Part shown: in pieces, positions 31,450-43,212 of the stretch
How positions within the stretch are numbered: the first letter of the stretch is position 1
Layout: each line of letters begins with the position of its first letter
Assembly: GCA_007026445.1 (NCBI GenBank)
Contig: VDMD01000080.1
Coordinates: 47,950-111,949, forward strand
Direction: 5' to 3'
DNA: 64,000 nucleotides
DNA from: Schizophyllum amplum
Taxonomy: Eukaryota > Basidiomycota > Agaricomycetes > Agaricales > Schizophyllaceae
The notes under the pieces: model-generated
What the model saw: the letters and a program-made list of their open reading frames with translations, nothing else
Told to the model about the DNA's origin: nothing
Databases searched by the model: none
Made by a program: the position numbers and the translations under genes

Positions 31450-34226
31450 TCACACTCATCGTTATCGCCGAGGACCGATGGTCATCCGTTATCTCGATCG
31501 GCTCACGTGGCTGAACATTTGATCCAACAAGGTCGCCAAATCCGCTTGGTTCCTCTTCTTCGACCTCTCCTTTACTCGTATAGAAAACTTGACGTTCTGG
31601 CAGCTTTCCCAGGGCCTCGAATACCTCCACTTCGCGCCATGCCTGTTTTTCGGCGGTTAACAGTTCATTCTTGATTTTCATAGCCGCCGGTCGTCGTACC
31701 GTTCGCCCGTGTTTGGTGATCCGCGGCACCTTAACCTCGTAGCGCTTGTCTCCCGAACGGGGATCACGGAACATGAGGTACGTTCCATCGTCTCGCTCAT
31801 CAATGGATATCTTATTTCCTCTCTGCCACGGCCTTCCTAGCAGGAGGTCAAATGGTACTTGACCGCCTATATGTATGTCTGCAGTAGTCTGAATGGGACC
31901 CAGTCCGAGGTTAACGTCAGAAATTACCCCAGTCATCTGCCCTGCACCGCCGTTGGCGTCGCTCATGGTGAGTGCTCCCGAGAGATCTACCGGTTTTCCT
32001 GCTAAAAGTTCATGGGCCAGACTGCTCTTCATCACATTCAGCTGGGAGCCCGTGTCGATTATGGCTCGTACAGGCCGCCCTTCGCACAGTAGGTCTAGTT
32101 TAATCAATGTTTCTTCCTCCCCTTGAATGGCATACACCGCCGGCGCCACGTGATCGAACGCCGCCAACGCAGTTCCGGCCGGCGACGGCGTTGGTTTGGG
32201 CCGAATCACATCTTGCACTTCCCCTCTCATTTCTTTGGACACCCCTAGTAAGTCTTTCAGAGACACCATCACCCCTTGACTCAATATCTTGTCTAGCACA
32301 TCCTTGGCGCTAGTTTCTGACACCACCGTCGCAACTCGAGCTGGCCCACGTCCTCGCGTCGACGGCTCGTCACTCACCTTGAATACTCCGTCTCCTGCCG
32401 TTCTGCTCACATTGGTGTGTTCCCCCGAGTTCGGCTGTTCCTTATCGTCTACAAATCGTGTTCGTTGCTGACGTGCATTCACCGGAATTAAGGGAGGGAG
32501 CACGGTATAAGGGTCTTGTGCCCGTCCTTTCTCCTTGTCCTGCCCACGATAGTCCCTGGAGGGCGGCTTTGATATGTGCGGCGTCTCCATGCGCGGAGTA
32601 GTCGAGTTGTCCCGCTTGTTCGTCGGTATGTTGGGTGGTGTCGCTCTATCCTCATCCATCTCAGCTGACGGCTCTTTAGAGAAACTACCAGGAACGCTCC
32701 CTTGGCTCGCCCCCGGAGTCTGTGTTATGCTTCGTTCGGTTCGGCTGACGTCCGTACGTTTAAACTCTCTGAACTTCGAGGGTATTACTTGACGCGTTGT
32801 CTGCGGTCTTAACCCTGGTCGTCTTATAGGCTCTTTCATTATGCCTTTTCGTTCGGCGGTGGTAGACTTTTCTGCCCGTATGGCCGGCCAGCTCGATCGC
32901 ACTATCTTGTATACCCTTCCACGACTATCCTCAGCCCAGTTCTCGTCCTCCTCGGCCGTGGTCAGTTCTCCCGATTCACTACCCAGGTCAGCCTCCTCGT
33001 TCTCTTCCTCTCCGGCCTCCGTCCCCTCATCCTCCTCCGACGGCGGTCGGGCGTAGAAGGCAAAAAGCCGCTTGTCGTTCACGTCGCGAGCGTATTTTCC
33101 TTCGTCTGGTGAATCTTCATCGGCGGTAGCGCTGACCGCCGCATAGAAGGATCTCATCCGACTCTCTGCGGGTTCGTACTGAGGTTCATAGTACATGCTT
33201 GCTGGCACCGCCGCTTCCCCGATCGTCACACGAGTAACCGCTTGCACCAGACTCTCTCCCGGGTATGGACGTAAGGGCATATCATTGGGTAGGATAATGC
33301 GGTTAGTAAGTGGATCCCGCTTCACTCGATTTTCTCGCAGCATCTGATTAAGCTCCTCGCAGTCGCGTACTCTATGACCTGCTTTGCGACACCCAAAGCA
33401 TAGTAATTCCCCAGTCGAGGACATTCCAGGGGACGGTCGTGGAAGATGATCTGGGAGGTGCGGTGGGGATTGTCGTGGTAACATTGCTACTCGTCTCGTA
33501 CGGTCCACATCTGATGGTCCCGTAGGCACAGGTACGCCGCCTGCTTGCAGGAAATAGGTGTCTTCCTTTCCAGTTCCTCGGCCATTTTGCACCACCAGAA
33601 ATGGGTACGCCGTGTTGTCTACTCGTACCTTGTTTAATTGCTTAACCAAGGTCGAGACTTCCTCTGGGGATCCCGGCATTCTCGTCTTCTTCTCTTTATG
33701 CTCCTTTTCGTGCCGCCTCTTTCTCTCTCCCCTCTTACGGCGCTCCTTCTGGCGTCTTCTCCGATCGCGTTCCTTATTTTCATCGGAGCTGGAGTCACTG
33801 TCGGAGCTGGAGTCGCTCGACACGTCCTCATGATGGATTCCGAAACGGTCAGCATCCTCTTGCATGTCGTCGAAGTTTTCTCGCTTAAGTCTTACGTCTG
33901 CTGCAGCGCATATATCGTGAACGGAGTAGGGTACGGCAGGATCGTGCAAGGGGGATACCGCTAAAAGAGTGCTCTGGATACGATTCCATAGTTCGGGATG
34001 TATTCCCTGACGGAAATACCACGCTTCTTTCTTACGATCCATCAGCCTCTCCGCCACCAAACGCCCAGAGCGACGTTTGAAACCGACATAATATTTATTC
34101 CATTGTGTCAGCGTATATATAGGCTCCTCCCTCATCCGTTTTGCGTACTCTGCTACGTGTACGGGTTTGTAGCGCTTCTGGGCCACCTCCGCGTTGAACC
34201 ATTTGAGTAGCTCCCGTCTCAGACTA
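31450..34226 (-). pseudogene. Gag C-terminal part, zinc knuckle and aspartic protease
   Basis: An open frame from the 150 bp MITE to the 4.2 kb insert. Counting from the ATG at 34186: an acidic/serine then lysine-arginine-rich segment (residues 120-170), a CCHC zinc knuckle CFGCRKAGHRVRDC at 263-276, a long acidic linker, and a retropepsin-type protease with the catalytic RAIIDTGSQLNV (DTG at 711-713) and the second-strand LLLGRPW at 781-787. All key residues are present. Gag would package the RNA and the protease mature the polyprotein. The N-terminal part of Gag lies beyond the MITE at 34377-35034 in a compatible frame. Confidence 0.87.
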
Positions 34227-34376
34227 CTGTAGCATTTCGACCGTATGTTCAGTCACGCGTCACAACCGTTTTGCGGGAACCCCGCCAATAATTTTCTTTC
34301 GATTTATCGGGTTTTTGGAGAATTCTCGGATAAATTTTACGTCATAATTGATGAACATACGGTCGAAATGCTACAG
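34227..34376. mobile_element. 150 bp MITE in gag
   Basis: 25 bp perfect terminal inverted repeats (CTGTAGCATTTCGACCG...) flanked by TA on both sides (34225-34226, 34377-34378). A Tc1/mariner-type miniature element with no coding capacity. Discounting it with one TA puts the two halves of gag in one frame. Confidence 0.9.
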
Positions 34377-35034
34377 TATGCCAATCACTGTCTAGATAAC
34401 TTTCAGACACTCTAATGAAATCGGCCACCGAAGAACTGCAGTATGGCAGAATGTTACGACACTTCTCTCTACCCGTCCGCAAATTACAAGTGCGTATAAG
34501 TTTATCATAGTGATTCAAGAAAGCCTCCACTTCGTCACAATGTCCCCGGAACGTCTTTGGAGCGTTCCGTGCCCCGGGCGGAGGTAGGTCGATGGCGGAT
34601 AACTGTCTTGGGGGGGTGGAGGTGACCACGGCCGTCGCTTCCGTCCCTTTGCTCTTTAGCTTTGGTCCGGACGTAGGGAGGGTTTCCATGTCTACCGTTG
34701 CCGAGGCCATACGGATGGGGTGTTCTGCCACCTCCGGCAAGGCGTCCCCCAGGTCGCGCATATCTGGAAAAGGCAGATCGAAGGCCGTCCTGTACCGTCC
34801 GCCACCTTCCGGTCTTCGCGATGTCGGCCCATAAGCGTGTTCCTCTACTTCACTGCTAGCGGGTTCGAGAGGTCCTCGCACGCGCGACCGAATCAGATGA
34901 GTACGCTGATCTAGTTCAATTTCCGAATCTGTTCCTGAACCAGGAGTAACAAGCCTGCTACTCGGCCAGGATGTGCTGGGTATACCGCTCGACAGGTGGT
35001 GCACGTTCATAGAATCTGAGTCTGAGGGAGACAT
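34377..35034 (-). pseudogene. Gag N-terminal part
   Basis: Starts at the ATG at 35034 (MSPSDSDSMNVHHL) and runs to the MITE. After a low-complexity head, it has a capsid-like region (PKTFRGHCDEVEAFLNHYDKL...GREKCRNILPYCSSSVADFI) that resembles the start of retrotransposon Gag domains. A TATATAAAG lies about 55 bp upstream on the minus strand. Translation past the MITE yields a short false tail and a stop. Confidence 0.8.
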
Positions 35035-35113
35035 TATGTAGACTAGGGAAGGGGGAAAGGGGGTAGAAGGTGTTGAGTCCCGTCTTTATATATGGCTTAG
35101 TACTATTAACCTC

Positions 35114-35131
35114 CCCTCGCGGTGGGCTCCA
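35114..35131 (-). promoter_or_regulatory. putative primer-binding site
   Basis: On the minus strand, four bases after the 5' LTR end, lies TGGAGCCCACCGCGAGGG. It begins with the TGG expected for pairing to a tRNA 3' CCA end. Which tRNA is not determined. Confidence 0.5.
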
Positions 35132-35135
35132 CTGA

Positions 35136-35854
35136 TGTCGCGGCGAAAAGAATTTAAATTCGTAGCCGACAAGAAATCCTTTAATAGGAATATCTTCTTA
35201 AGTAATTTGCGAGGTGGGGAGCTTTGCTAAGTACTATATATGGCCGAAGATGGACAAGGTAAAATTCCCCTCAATGAGAAAAAGGAGAAGTTAGAGACGA
35301 GAAGGGGGCAGCAAGACAGACCCAGACACGGCGGCGGCGGAACAGCTAGCAGATACGGCGGCGGGGTTCGGCGGTAATTCAGAGAAAATTTGGAGGCGGC
35401 TCGAACGGCTCCGGGCGTTCGCAGCAGTCGTGCAGTTAATAGATCAGCAGCAGTACAGTTCGGTGAGCAGTTTCGGCAGGAGGGGAGGCCAGTGGCGGTC
35501 ACACAGATGAGAGTTCCGGTCAAGAAGTGAGTTAATTCTAATATAAAAAAATCGGTCTTATATACTTTCTTAAATAGAACTTTCTAGAACATCCTCTGTT
35601 TTTCCACTTTCTTCCTCAGACTTCCTGATTCTACGCCCTCTGGGTCCTTCCTCGCTATTCTTCCGATTTCGGGAACGGGGGCGCCGCTTCTGATTGATTG
35701 TGGTTAAGGGCAGGGCGGTGGAGTTCGCGCCGGTCACATGTAAATCACGCTTGAGTCTCGTGCTGATCGACTAGGTACATTTATACTCATTTCGTTGATC
35801 GTTCATGACTCAGCCGTAAGCGTCGGGTAATGCAACCCAAACATCAGCCTGACA
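35136..35854 (-). repeat. LTR (5' LTR relative to coding direction)
   Basis: 719 bp. No difference from 20343-21061 found by eye. Followed by CCGG, the second copy of the target duplication. Confidence 0.92.
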
Positions 35855-36110
35855 CCGGGTCTGCACCCTCATCCTTATCATCACCCTCTACCTCCCTTTA
35901 CTTCTGCACCGAGGACGACGACGAGCGCTTGCATCGGCAATGGCAAAGCTTGGCAGGATCTCGACCAGGTCTCATTGCTCTCAACTTGAAGTCAAACATC
36001 AATAATCACGTGACCGTGGGCACGGCCTTCCGGAGCCGAGATCCGAGGTCCTGCCTTTTCTTTCTCTTTCATGACTTCGACAGGACTAGGGCCGCCTCTA
36101 TCGCACCACA
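35855..36110 (+). pseudogene. SGNH-like copy a, downstream piece
   Basis: CCGGGTCTGCACCCTCATCC continues the gene begun at 20292. It matches copy b at about 49551 and copy c at about 54583, including the TM-anchor region and the EDDDE acidic stretch. Homology fades after about 100 bp and no catalytic part follows, so the copy was already truncated or has been eroded. Confidence 0.65.
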
Positions 36111-36606
36111 GTACTTAGGGACCCACGCATAATATACCAAGGAACCTTTCACTATCACGGAAAAACTTCTATGGACACGCCCTGACCTGACTTTGACGCG
36201 AAGGGCCAAGGAACCGCATATATGCGTTCAAGAAAATTCTGTGCGCCTGCATAGCTCTCAGCACTGCTTGATCTGTGGGCTATGCTTTGGGCTCCATAGT
36301 AAGCCGCCGAAGTACCTGTGGAGCATGTAGTGGGTGCGTTCAGTTCTCTTATCACCAAGTACTTATGTTGATACCACATAGTCGCGTCCACCAGGTCTAC
36401 GGAGTCACTCATTCGTGGCGATACGCATAATTCATTCAAGAGCGGCAGTTACATGAGATACAGGAGCGGAGTGAAAACACAGTTTGTACGTGAGTACACG
36501 ACGAGTGAAGGGATGCATGGACGGTAATGGAGTTCGCATACACATCACGGTCCGGCCGAGACGATACTCATGCAAGACATAGATAGCCAACAAGAAGCCC
36601 AGCAGC
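36111..36606. other. no gene seen
   Basis: About 500 bp between the SGNH fragment and the stop of the zinc-module gene. No supportable feature. Confidence 0.35.
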
Positions 36607-38621
36607 CTACGCGAGCCAGCGAATAACATCGCCTTCCAGAGCGACACTGCGACTCTCTCCTCCACCCTCCAGACCATGCAACGCTCGCGCCACCTCTGTC
36701 GTATCAAACTCCTCGCACCTGTCTGCGGGAAGGGCCGCGTTGACATACGTGAGCAGCGCGCTCACGGTCAACAAGTCACCCGCCGCCGTATCATACGTCG
36801 TGCGGAAGAGGTGCGCCGCCGATGTATGCACGAAGGCGCGCCGGCCAGCCGCGGATGAAAGGTCCGCGCGAGGAGCGCGATACCCAGGAGACGATGGCGG
36901 AGGCCGCGTGTACGAGTCCGCTCGACGACGGGCTGCCTCCACTGGACGACGGCGCGCGGCGGACGGGGAGCCGTTCGCGAAAGATACAGGTATCATGCGA
37001 GGCGCTGGTGGCGACGAAGCTGTACGATGACCTCCCGCAGGGTGTTGCTCACGGTCACCCGAAGCACCAAGGAGATGGCGCGGGTCTTGATGCGAACTGG
37101 CGACGGGTGGAGGGTATAGGCGAGGACCTGCTGCCGACGGCGGCGGCACAGCGCAGACGATGCCAGAGTGCTCGTCTTCCTCCTCCTCAAACTCTCCATC
37201 GGCGTCGGCGTCGGCGTCTTCCTCATCTTCGACTCTTGGACGGTGACTGGAGCTGGCAGCCGCACGAAGCTTCTGCATGCGACGTTCACTGAAAGGATAG
37301 GAGTCAGCCACTCGCACCGACGAAGCGAAGCCGCACTGACGTACTGTCGAGCGAGGCACTTCCCGCGGTGCTGCGTCCAGGGGTATGCGCAGTATGTGCT
37401 ATCCTGCCGAAGCTGTACCCATTTCTGACAGAGTCGACAGAAAGCACGGCTGGGCTCGACGGAGACGACGAGCTCGTCGCTGAGGAGATGAGCGCGCCGC
37501 TGCTCAGCGTTCCGTTTGCGCGCGTCCACCGGCGGAGCCTGATGCACCTGGGTGCTCGGATATCCTCCGCTGCCAGCGAGAGCTACACTCGTCGTCAGAG
37601 GGCTGGTAGACGGGCTGGCTGTGGGAGCTCCGGGAGTGGTGAGGGCTGGCGGGCCTGCGAGAGGATGTGCGGGAGCTATTGCCCGTGGCGGCGGCGCTGC
37701 GTTGAGGAGGGCTCCCGGTGGAGGCAGCGTGCGCTCGACCGGGCTCGAGAGGCGGCGCATCGGTGCCATGACATTCGACTCGACGGGGGCCGAGTTGCAT
37801 GCAGTAGCCGCCTTCGCTCTGAAAGGCGTAACGTCAGGACCATGGCGGCGGGGTGTATAGGATAGCACGTACAGGGCCACAACGGACGGTGGCTGACCGC
37901 GGCACGCAGTACGGTGCGTGATCCACTGCTGGATGGCTCGCGCATGGTCATCTGGGCTGACAGATACCCAGTCGTCGCAGACGGCGCAGAGGACGCGCTC
38001 GCAGTCGAATTTGCGGATGTCGGAGTCCTTGGAGAAGGTGCCGTTGCGCTCCTCAAGAAGGTGCGAGTTCTTGTTGCTAAGGCCGGCGTCAGCTGGACGA
38101 CATCAGAAAACAACGGCAATGCTCACATTTTCTTTGCCAGGCATGACTTCCTGTGGGCGTCCCAAGGAATGCTGCAGTACGTCGAGTTAGGACGGAGGCG
38201 TATCCACTTGTTGCATGACCCGCAGAGAACGCGATAGGCCTCGAACTGCGCGACGTAGCGATCGTTGCGCAGGTATGCGATACGCTCCTCCTCGGTGCGC
38301 TTCGCACGGCGCCTCTTCGCCGGCGGGTGCGAGAGGGAGTGCGGCGAAGCGTCGGGGGCGTAGTAGGCGATAGTCGCCGTAGCAGCGGGCGGCGGCGAAG
38401 GTCCCCGGCTGTACTATGTGAGTCTCAAATAGACCTCCACAATATTCAGACACTCACCAAGCTGCACGATGTGCATCCCAGGCAGTCATGGAGAGCTCCC
38501 CCGTCTCCGTGTTGCGAAGGGAAACGCGGTTGCCGCAACGTGAGCATGGAGCGCTTGTGCGAGTATCGACGTGCTCGCTGGCGCGAGAGGCCTCTGCAGA
38601 GGTGTCCCTGCGCCGCGACAT
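36607..38621 (-). CDS. protein with four C2HC zinc-like modules, unknown function
   Basis: The model is complement(join(36607..37288, 37345..38076, 38127..38408, 38458..38621)), 619 residues. The introns (56, 50 and 49 bp) are GT-AG and all split codons at phase 2. Four modules of the form C-x2-C-(x)n-W-x2-H-x3-C occur. Module 1 is CSRCGNRVSL...WDAHRAAC, with its last Cys formed across intron 1. Module 2 is CGSCNKWIRLRPNSTYC...WDAHRKSC. Module 3 is CAVCDDWVSVS...WITHRTAC. Module 4 is CRLCQKWVQLRQDSTYC...WTQHRGKC. Basic KRRRAKR precedes module 2, and an acidic DEEDADADADGEFEEEEDEH follows module 4. The modules look like zinc-binding repeats, perhaps for nucleic acid or protein contact (inference). 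The start is uncertain: ATGs at 38770/38767 could belong to an extra 5' exon, and a TATATAAA lies at about 38925. Confidence 0.72.
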
Positions 38622-38770
38622 GGGCGACTGTCGGTCCTGTTCATCTCCTGATGGAGGTTCCTTGCGTTTTAGCGAGTTCCTGGGGTCACGTCAGTGGCAC
38701 GTTTAGCGACATGCGGGGTAGGCGCACAGTTCGGGACTAGACGAGCGCTTGAGTACGGCGGCGACATCAT

Positions 38771-41700
38771 GGCTAGTCATCATACTGCTCAACCCGGTGA
38801 GTAGGATGGTGGGTGAAACAAGAGAGCGAGCTTACGCGTGGTCAGAGACGGGCGAGGACATGGCGGGGCGAAGAGCAAAAAACAACAGACATGGGTGTAG
38901 AAATGAACCGCCCCTTTATATATTTGAAGGTGCGTGTTCGGGTCCAAGGTCGCAGGCGGAGATGTCTATTCCTGTGCGTATTACGCCATCAAGCGTTGCA
39001 GCCAACATACACAACCTTCAATGCACCTGCCTTCCACGGACAGAGGCGCTGCGTGTTTGACTTTCCTTTTCCGACCAGCGTTTCGAAACCAACACTGTCC
39101 CGCGATTCGCGCTAGATGCCCCGTTTATAGGTCCCTTTATTATTTTGACAGCGCGTGCTCGAGGCTTCGAACTGATCAGCGTTTTTTCGTTGTCGAATTT
39201 TGGGGCCACGCTCTTTGTTCCTTGGCGACTTCTCCCGAACGCCGGTGAGATGCGACCCCTCAGCTTTCATTCCAGACCGCGGGCTATGCGCTGACTTGCC
39301 CGCAGCTCACCTCTTACGCTTAAGCTCACTTCGTGCTATCTCCTCCGAATTCTTACTCGACTCCCAGCGGCGCCGGTTTACGCTCCAACGCAGTGATGAA
39401 TGACTCAGGCCGGAGTCATACGAGCGACACGCAGGCGCTCCATGTTCCGCCACGAAAGCGTCTAAAGCGGCCGACACCCCCTCGAGACATACGGCGAATC
39501 TTCTGTCTGTCAGCAATCCGCGATGGACCGCTCTCATCGGCCCACGCATGTCCGCCGGCCATTGAAGGCCCATTCTGTCGCGCGAGGCTAAGCCTGCGTA
39601 CTGCTGTTCCGGACCGAGTCATTGACCCATGCGTGCATTCAATACTGTGCCATGCGCGGCGCTTTTCGGCTCCCTCACATTCTCCGTTACCTCACACCCG
39701 ATATGTTGTTGTCAGGGCGGCTATTGTGCGCGCACGGGGCTGCTTAAGCTCCGGAGCGTTATGTACGGAGACACAGCGACGGTGCACGTTTCCTGGAAGC
39801 GCGTACTGCGACAGAGCTAGTGCGACTTCGTGCGTCTTCATCAAATCCCCTTGGTGCCGGCGAGCACTCAGGCCTCGAGGCCGCGGTTTGGTACGCCCTT
39901 GACATGAAGGGCGGAGTCAAGGGGAAGATGACAATGTCATGTCCGATGTGAGCTTCATTTTCCTTACTTGATGCAGGCGGTGAACTTACACTGACCGGCA
40001 TTCAGATTTTGACATCGCCATCCCGACGACACTGTTAAATCACCGCCCTGATACTTGAAATCAATACCTAGAAGGCCGAGTGTTAGCCGAAAGGCCGAGC
40101 CTTGTAAGTGTCCGGAGCCCTTTGTGCTTGCATGCCACGTGCACCAGTCCTGCAGGGCTAGCTGTTCCCTTTTATCAAACTTTTATGGTCACCCCCAAGC
40201 GCAGTTTCGGGATTAACACCCTCGACATCAGCTAGTAAACTTCATGCCGACGTAAGTTTGTCGCCAGCTTCCATCTCCTGATACGTACTTCATTGACGAT
40301 GTTCCGTCGGGTCTCCGTCACTCTAGACCCGCTTTCGACGAGCATGACCTCCCTAATCATGCAGCAATTTTGCGCTGGTGGCGTGTCGTTGCTTTGACGG
40401 ATCCGCGGATTTTGGAGGCGTTCAAATATCCTACGTTGATTAGGTGATTCCTTCACTCGCTCGCCGATCTTTCGGCAACTGAACCTTTCGCGCTAGTCCA
40501 AGACAGCATTTCGTGTCTTCTCTTTGTCGCGAGATTCTGAGATAACGAGCAGGATGCGAACACGCTTTTCGAGCACAGCTGGATCCCACATCGAACAACG
40601 TCAGGCTCTGATTCGTTTGCCGCCGCTGCGACTATGAGGCGCCACATCGCTAGCGGATGATGATAAGTCCGCCTCTGCGTAGGGCAAGGACGCGCTCATC
40701 ATCAGCCCGTCACGGACTCTCGAGGAGGTCGTGTCATTGTCAATGAACGGGCGCTTCCTACGCGCATGTTATGAGCGGTTTCGATCGTCCTATTGGGCAA
40801 CGTAACGTTCATGCTGTTGCGAGCGCTTAAATAATTGGGTGTCGAGCGAAATGTATGTACGCCACAATTTGACATACTTTTCTGTGATAACTGATGCCGA
40901 CAGTCCCTTCCGTATACTCTCGTTCCCGGGTTGAGTCACTCTGATCTTCACAGAACTCCGCCGACGCCTCGACGCCGCTATCATGCGTAGCCGTCATTGT
41001 CAGACCTCGCGGCCGCACCTCGTGTCTCTCCCGCCCATTACACCACCAATCGCGGAAATCAACAGTGAGGGGCAATGCGCCACGCCCGGACAAGGTTAAG
41101 CGCCAGAACGCGTCCAGACAGCAGTACAAGGTTAGGTTTGACAACCGCTGGGCTGTGTCGAGAACATTTCCACAGCTGTGATTGAGGTCTAGCTGGGAAT
41201 GGCGACGATCTTGCTGAAGAGGCGGATCAGACCATGACGGATTCCGCGGCGAACGAGGATGCCGCGGAGATGCAGCATGTGGCACTGGTCGGGCGTCGGT
41301 CATTCGACTCTCTTCTCCACGACACGCGTACGACCTCATGCATCATGTACCGCAGGATGGATACAAGTTGAGCTTTTGTGAAGACAAGCAAAATCACCTA
41401 AGCAGACACACATAGTAAGGAGATAGTAGTGGTCTCCGGCTTCCAGGTTCCGCGTGAGCCGCGCCGTGTCGAAATAAAATTTGAACTCGTCCAACGACTA
41501 TCCAGACAGAGTAGAATCGCCGTGACGCGAGGCGCAAAGCAACGAGAGGTGAAATCAGCGGTGAGACGGTGGTGCTCGGAGGTCGACGCTTCAGTGACCA
41601 CCCGTAGGGCGCGGGGCTGCACAGGCTTGCAATGTTGCACACTAGTCGGAGCGCAGCATGGTAGCATCGACGGGCATGCATTCCTGACAGATGGGCCGGT

Positions 41701-43212
41701 GCCAACGCGAGGTACTGGTACGACAAATCCATAAGCAGCAGGCTTCGAGAGAGGATCCGCGAGGCTAGCAGCGACGAGCTTTCGCGTCAAGTGGTTGGTC
41801 CTGAGACTTGTACAATGTAATGGCGCCTTTGGCTAGCGCAATCGATAAGACAAGAGATGGGGACGTGAGCAGAAAATCCAGAGTGGCAGAAGGCGTCACG
41901 AGGGGCAGAACGACGTCCCGTAGGTAAGGCTTACGCTAAAGAAAGCAGATCAGAAATTTCAGTCCGTCCGAGTGGCACGGGGAAGTATGGCGCCCCTCAC
42001 ATGGCATGGTCGCCCCATACGGCGGGAGAGGAGGACGGCGGTGAAATTCATCGACCGCTCATCATGGGAGAAAACGAGCTGCCTTCATTCTGCATCATTA
42101 CGGGCCGCACACCGCAACGCCAACAACGTCGTGGCAGCATGAAGCCCTGGGTGAGACGATCCCTGAAGGAGGTTAGCGTCTCAATATGCCAGAAGCGGAG
42201 ATGGAGACGTACGCGTTGACGCAAAGAACCAGATCCACAACACGGGTTGTGGTATACGGTAAACATGCGGTCAGGTCTGCTGTTGAGGTAAGAGAACAGC
42301 GTCAGGGCCTCGATAGTGGGGACTCATCGAGCTGCTGTCACTGTTGGGGGCCGTGCTTGTGGACAACACGCATAGGGAGTCGCTCATTCATACCGGCGGA
42401 AGACAAGTTGCTTCCAGTATGCATGCATTTGCGTGGCTTGGAAAAGACGATCTGAGAAATAGGCTTGCTCAAGATGGTTGAGCCGCGTCCGCTTGGGGAG
42501 CGCAAGCCCAGGATGCATAACGAGCAAATGACCATGGCCGCTCGCAAGGTTTTTTCTTAAACGTGTACAGGCGCTGTTGTAGAGGGCTGCGAGTCCACTT
42601 GTTTTTCGCCGCTTCATGGCGGAAGAACGCGATGAAGCCGGACGAGAGAGATGAAGGTTCGGATTCGGGAGAGAAAATCAAGATCATGTGACACGCTAAT
42701 CGGTTAGTCGGCATCTGCCGAAGTGGACCCACAACTGTCCTCAGCCTAGGGACATGAGGCATACGCGTGATGCGAATGAGGCGGAGCACCTGAGAGAACT
42801 CGGGGCGTACAATGTACGTCGTTAGAATGAGGAGCTTGTGCACAAGGCGGAGCTCAGTGCACCTCCGGTGGTTACTGTAGATTTCAGCCTTACGCCGACA
42901 TGCGTGAAGCTGGAAGCGCTCCCTGATGATTGGCCAGATGTGTTAGGAACAGGGCCGTGAAGGCGGTGTACGTGGAGAACAATGTTCGGCGCAGTCGCTT
43001 GTTCGCATCTTTTCCTCCACAGGGCAAAGATGGGGAGACCCACATTTGCAAGAATGAGTGCTGAAGAGAACACGGCGGTGGAGACACTGTCTGTATAACA
43101 GTATGTTCAAATTTCACAGAATGAACTTGGTCATGTAGCCGAACTCCTTGGCTCGCGACCGGGGATACAACGTCCAGCCGCGCACCACACACTTGACGAG
43201 ATACACAGAGCT
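38771..43212. other. 4.4 kb gene-poor stretch
   Basis: Only short, overlapping ORFs without recognisable domains, repeats or splice-consistent chains. The TATA-like run at about 38922-38932 probably belongs to the zinc-module gene. I see no tRNA, LTR or inverted-repeat element here. It could hide a non-coding RNA or a decayed gene that cannot be read by eye. Confidence 0.4.

Larger units (their letters stand above)
20343..35854 (-). mobile_element. 15.5 kb Ty3/gypsy LTR retrotransposon with nested insertions
   Basis: Bounded by two 719 bp direct repeats (TG...CA ends) with a 4 bp target duplication CCGG (20339-20342 and 35855-35858). Paralogous sequence at about 49550 (GCGCCCGGGTCTGCACC) shows the unoccupied site with one CCGG. 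Coding runs on the minus strand: gag, zinc knuckle and aspartic protease, then reverse transcriptase, RNase H, integrase and a GPY/F-type C-terminus, the Ty3/gypsy order. Four segments interrupt this: a 150 bp MITE in gag (34227-34376), a 4.2 kb segment between protease and RT (27210-31443), a 576 bp element in RT (25763-26338) and a 537 bp element in the integrase C-terminus (22907-23443). An extra ORF lies after integrase. By eye the LTRs are identical, implying recent movement. The broken gag-pol means this copy cannot encode its own machinery. Confidence 0.9.
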
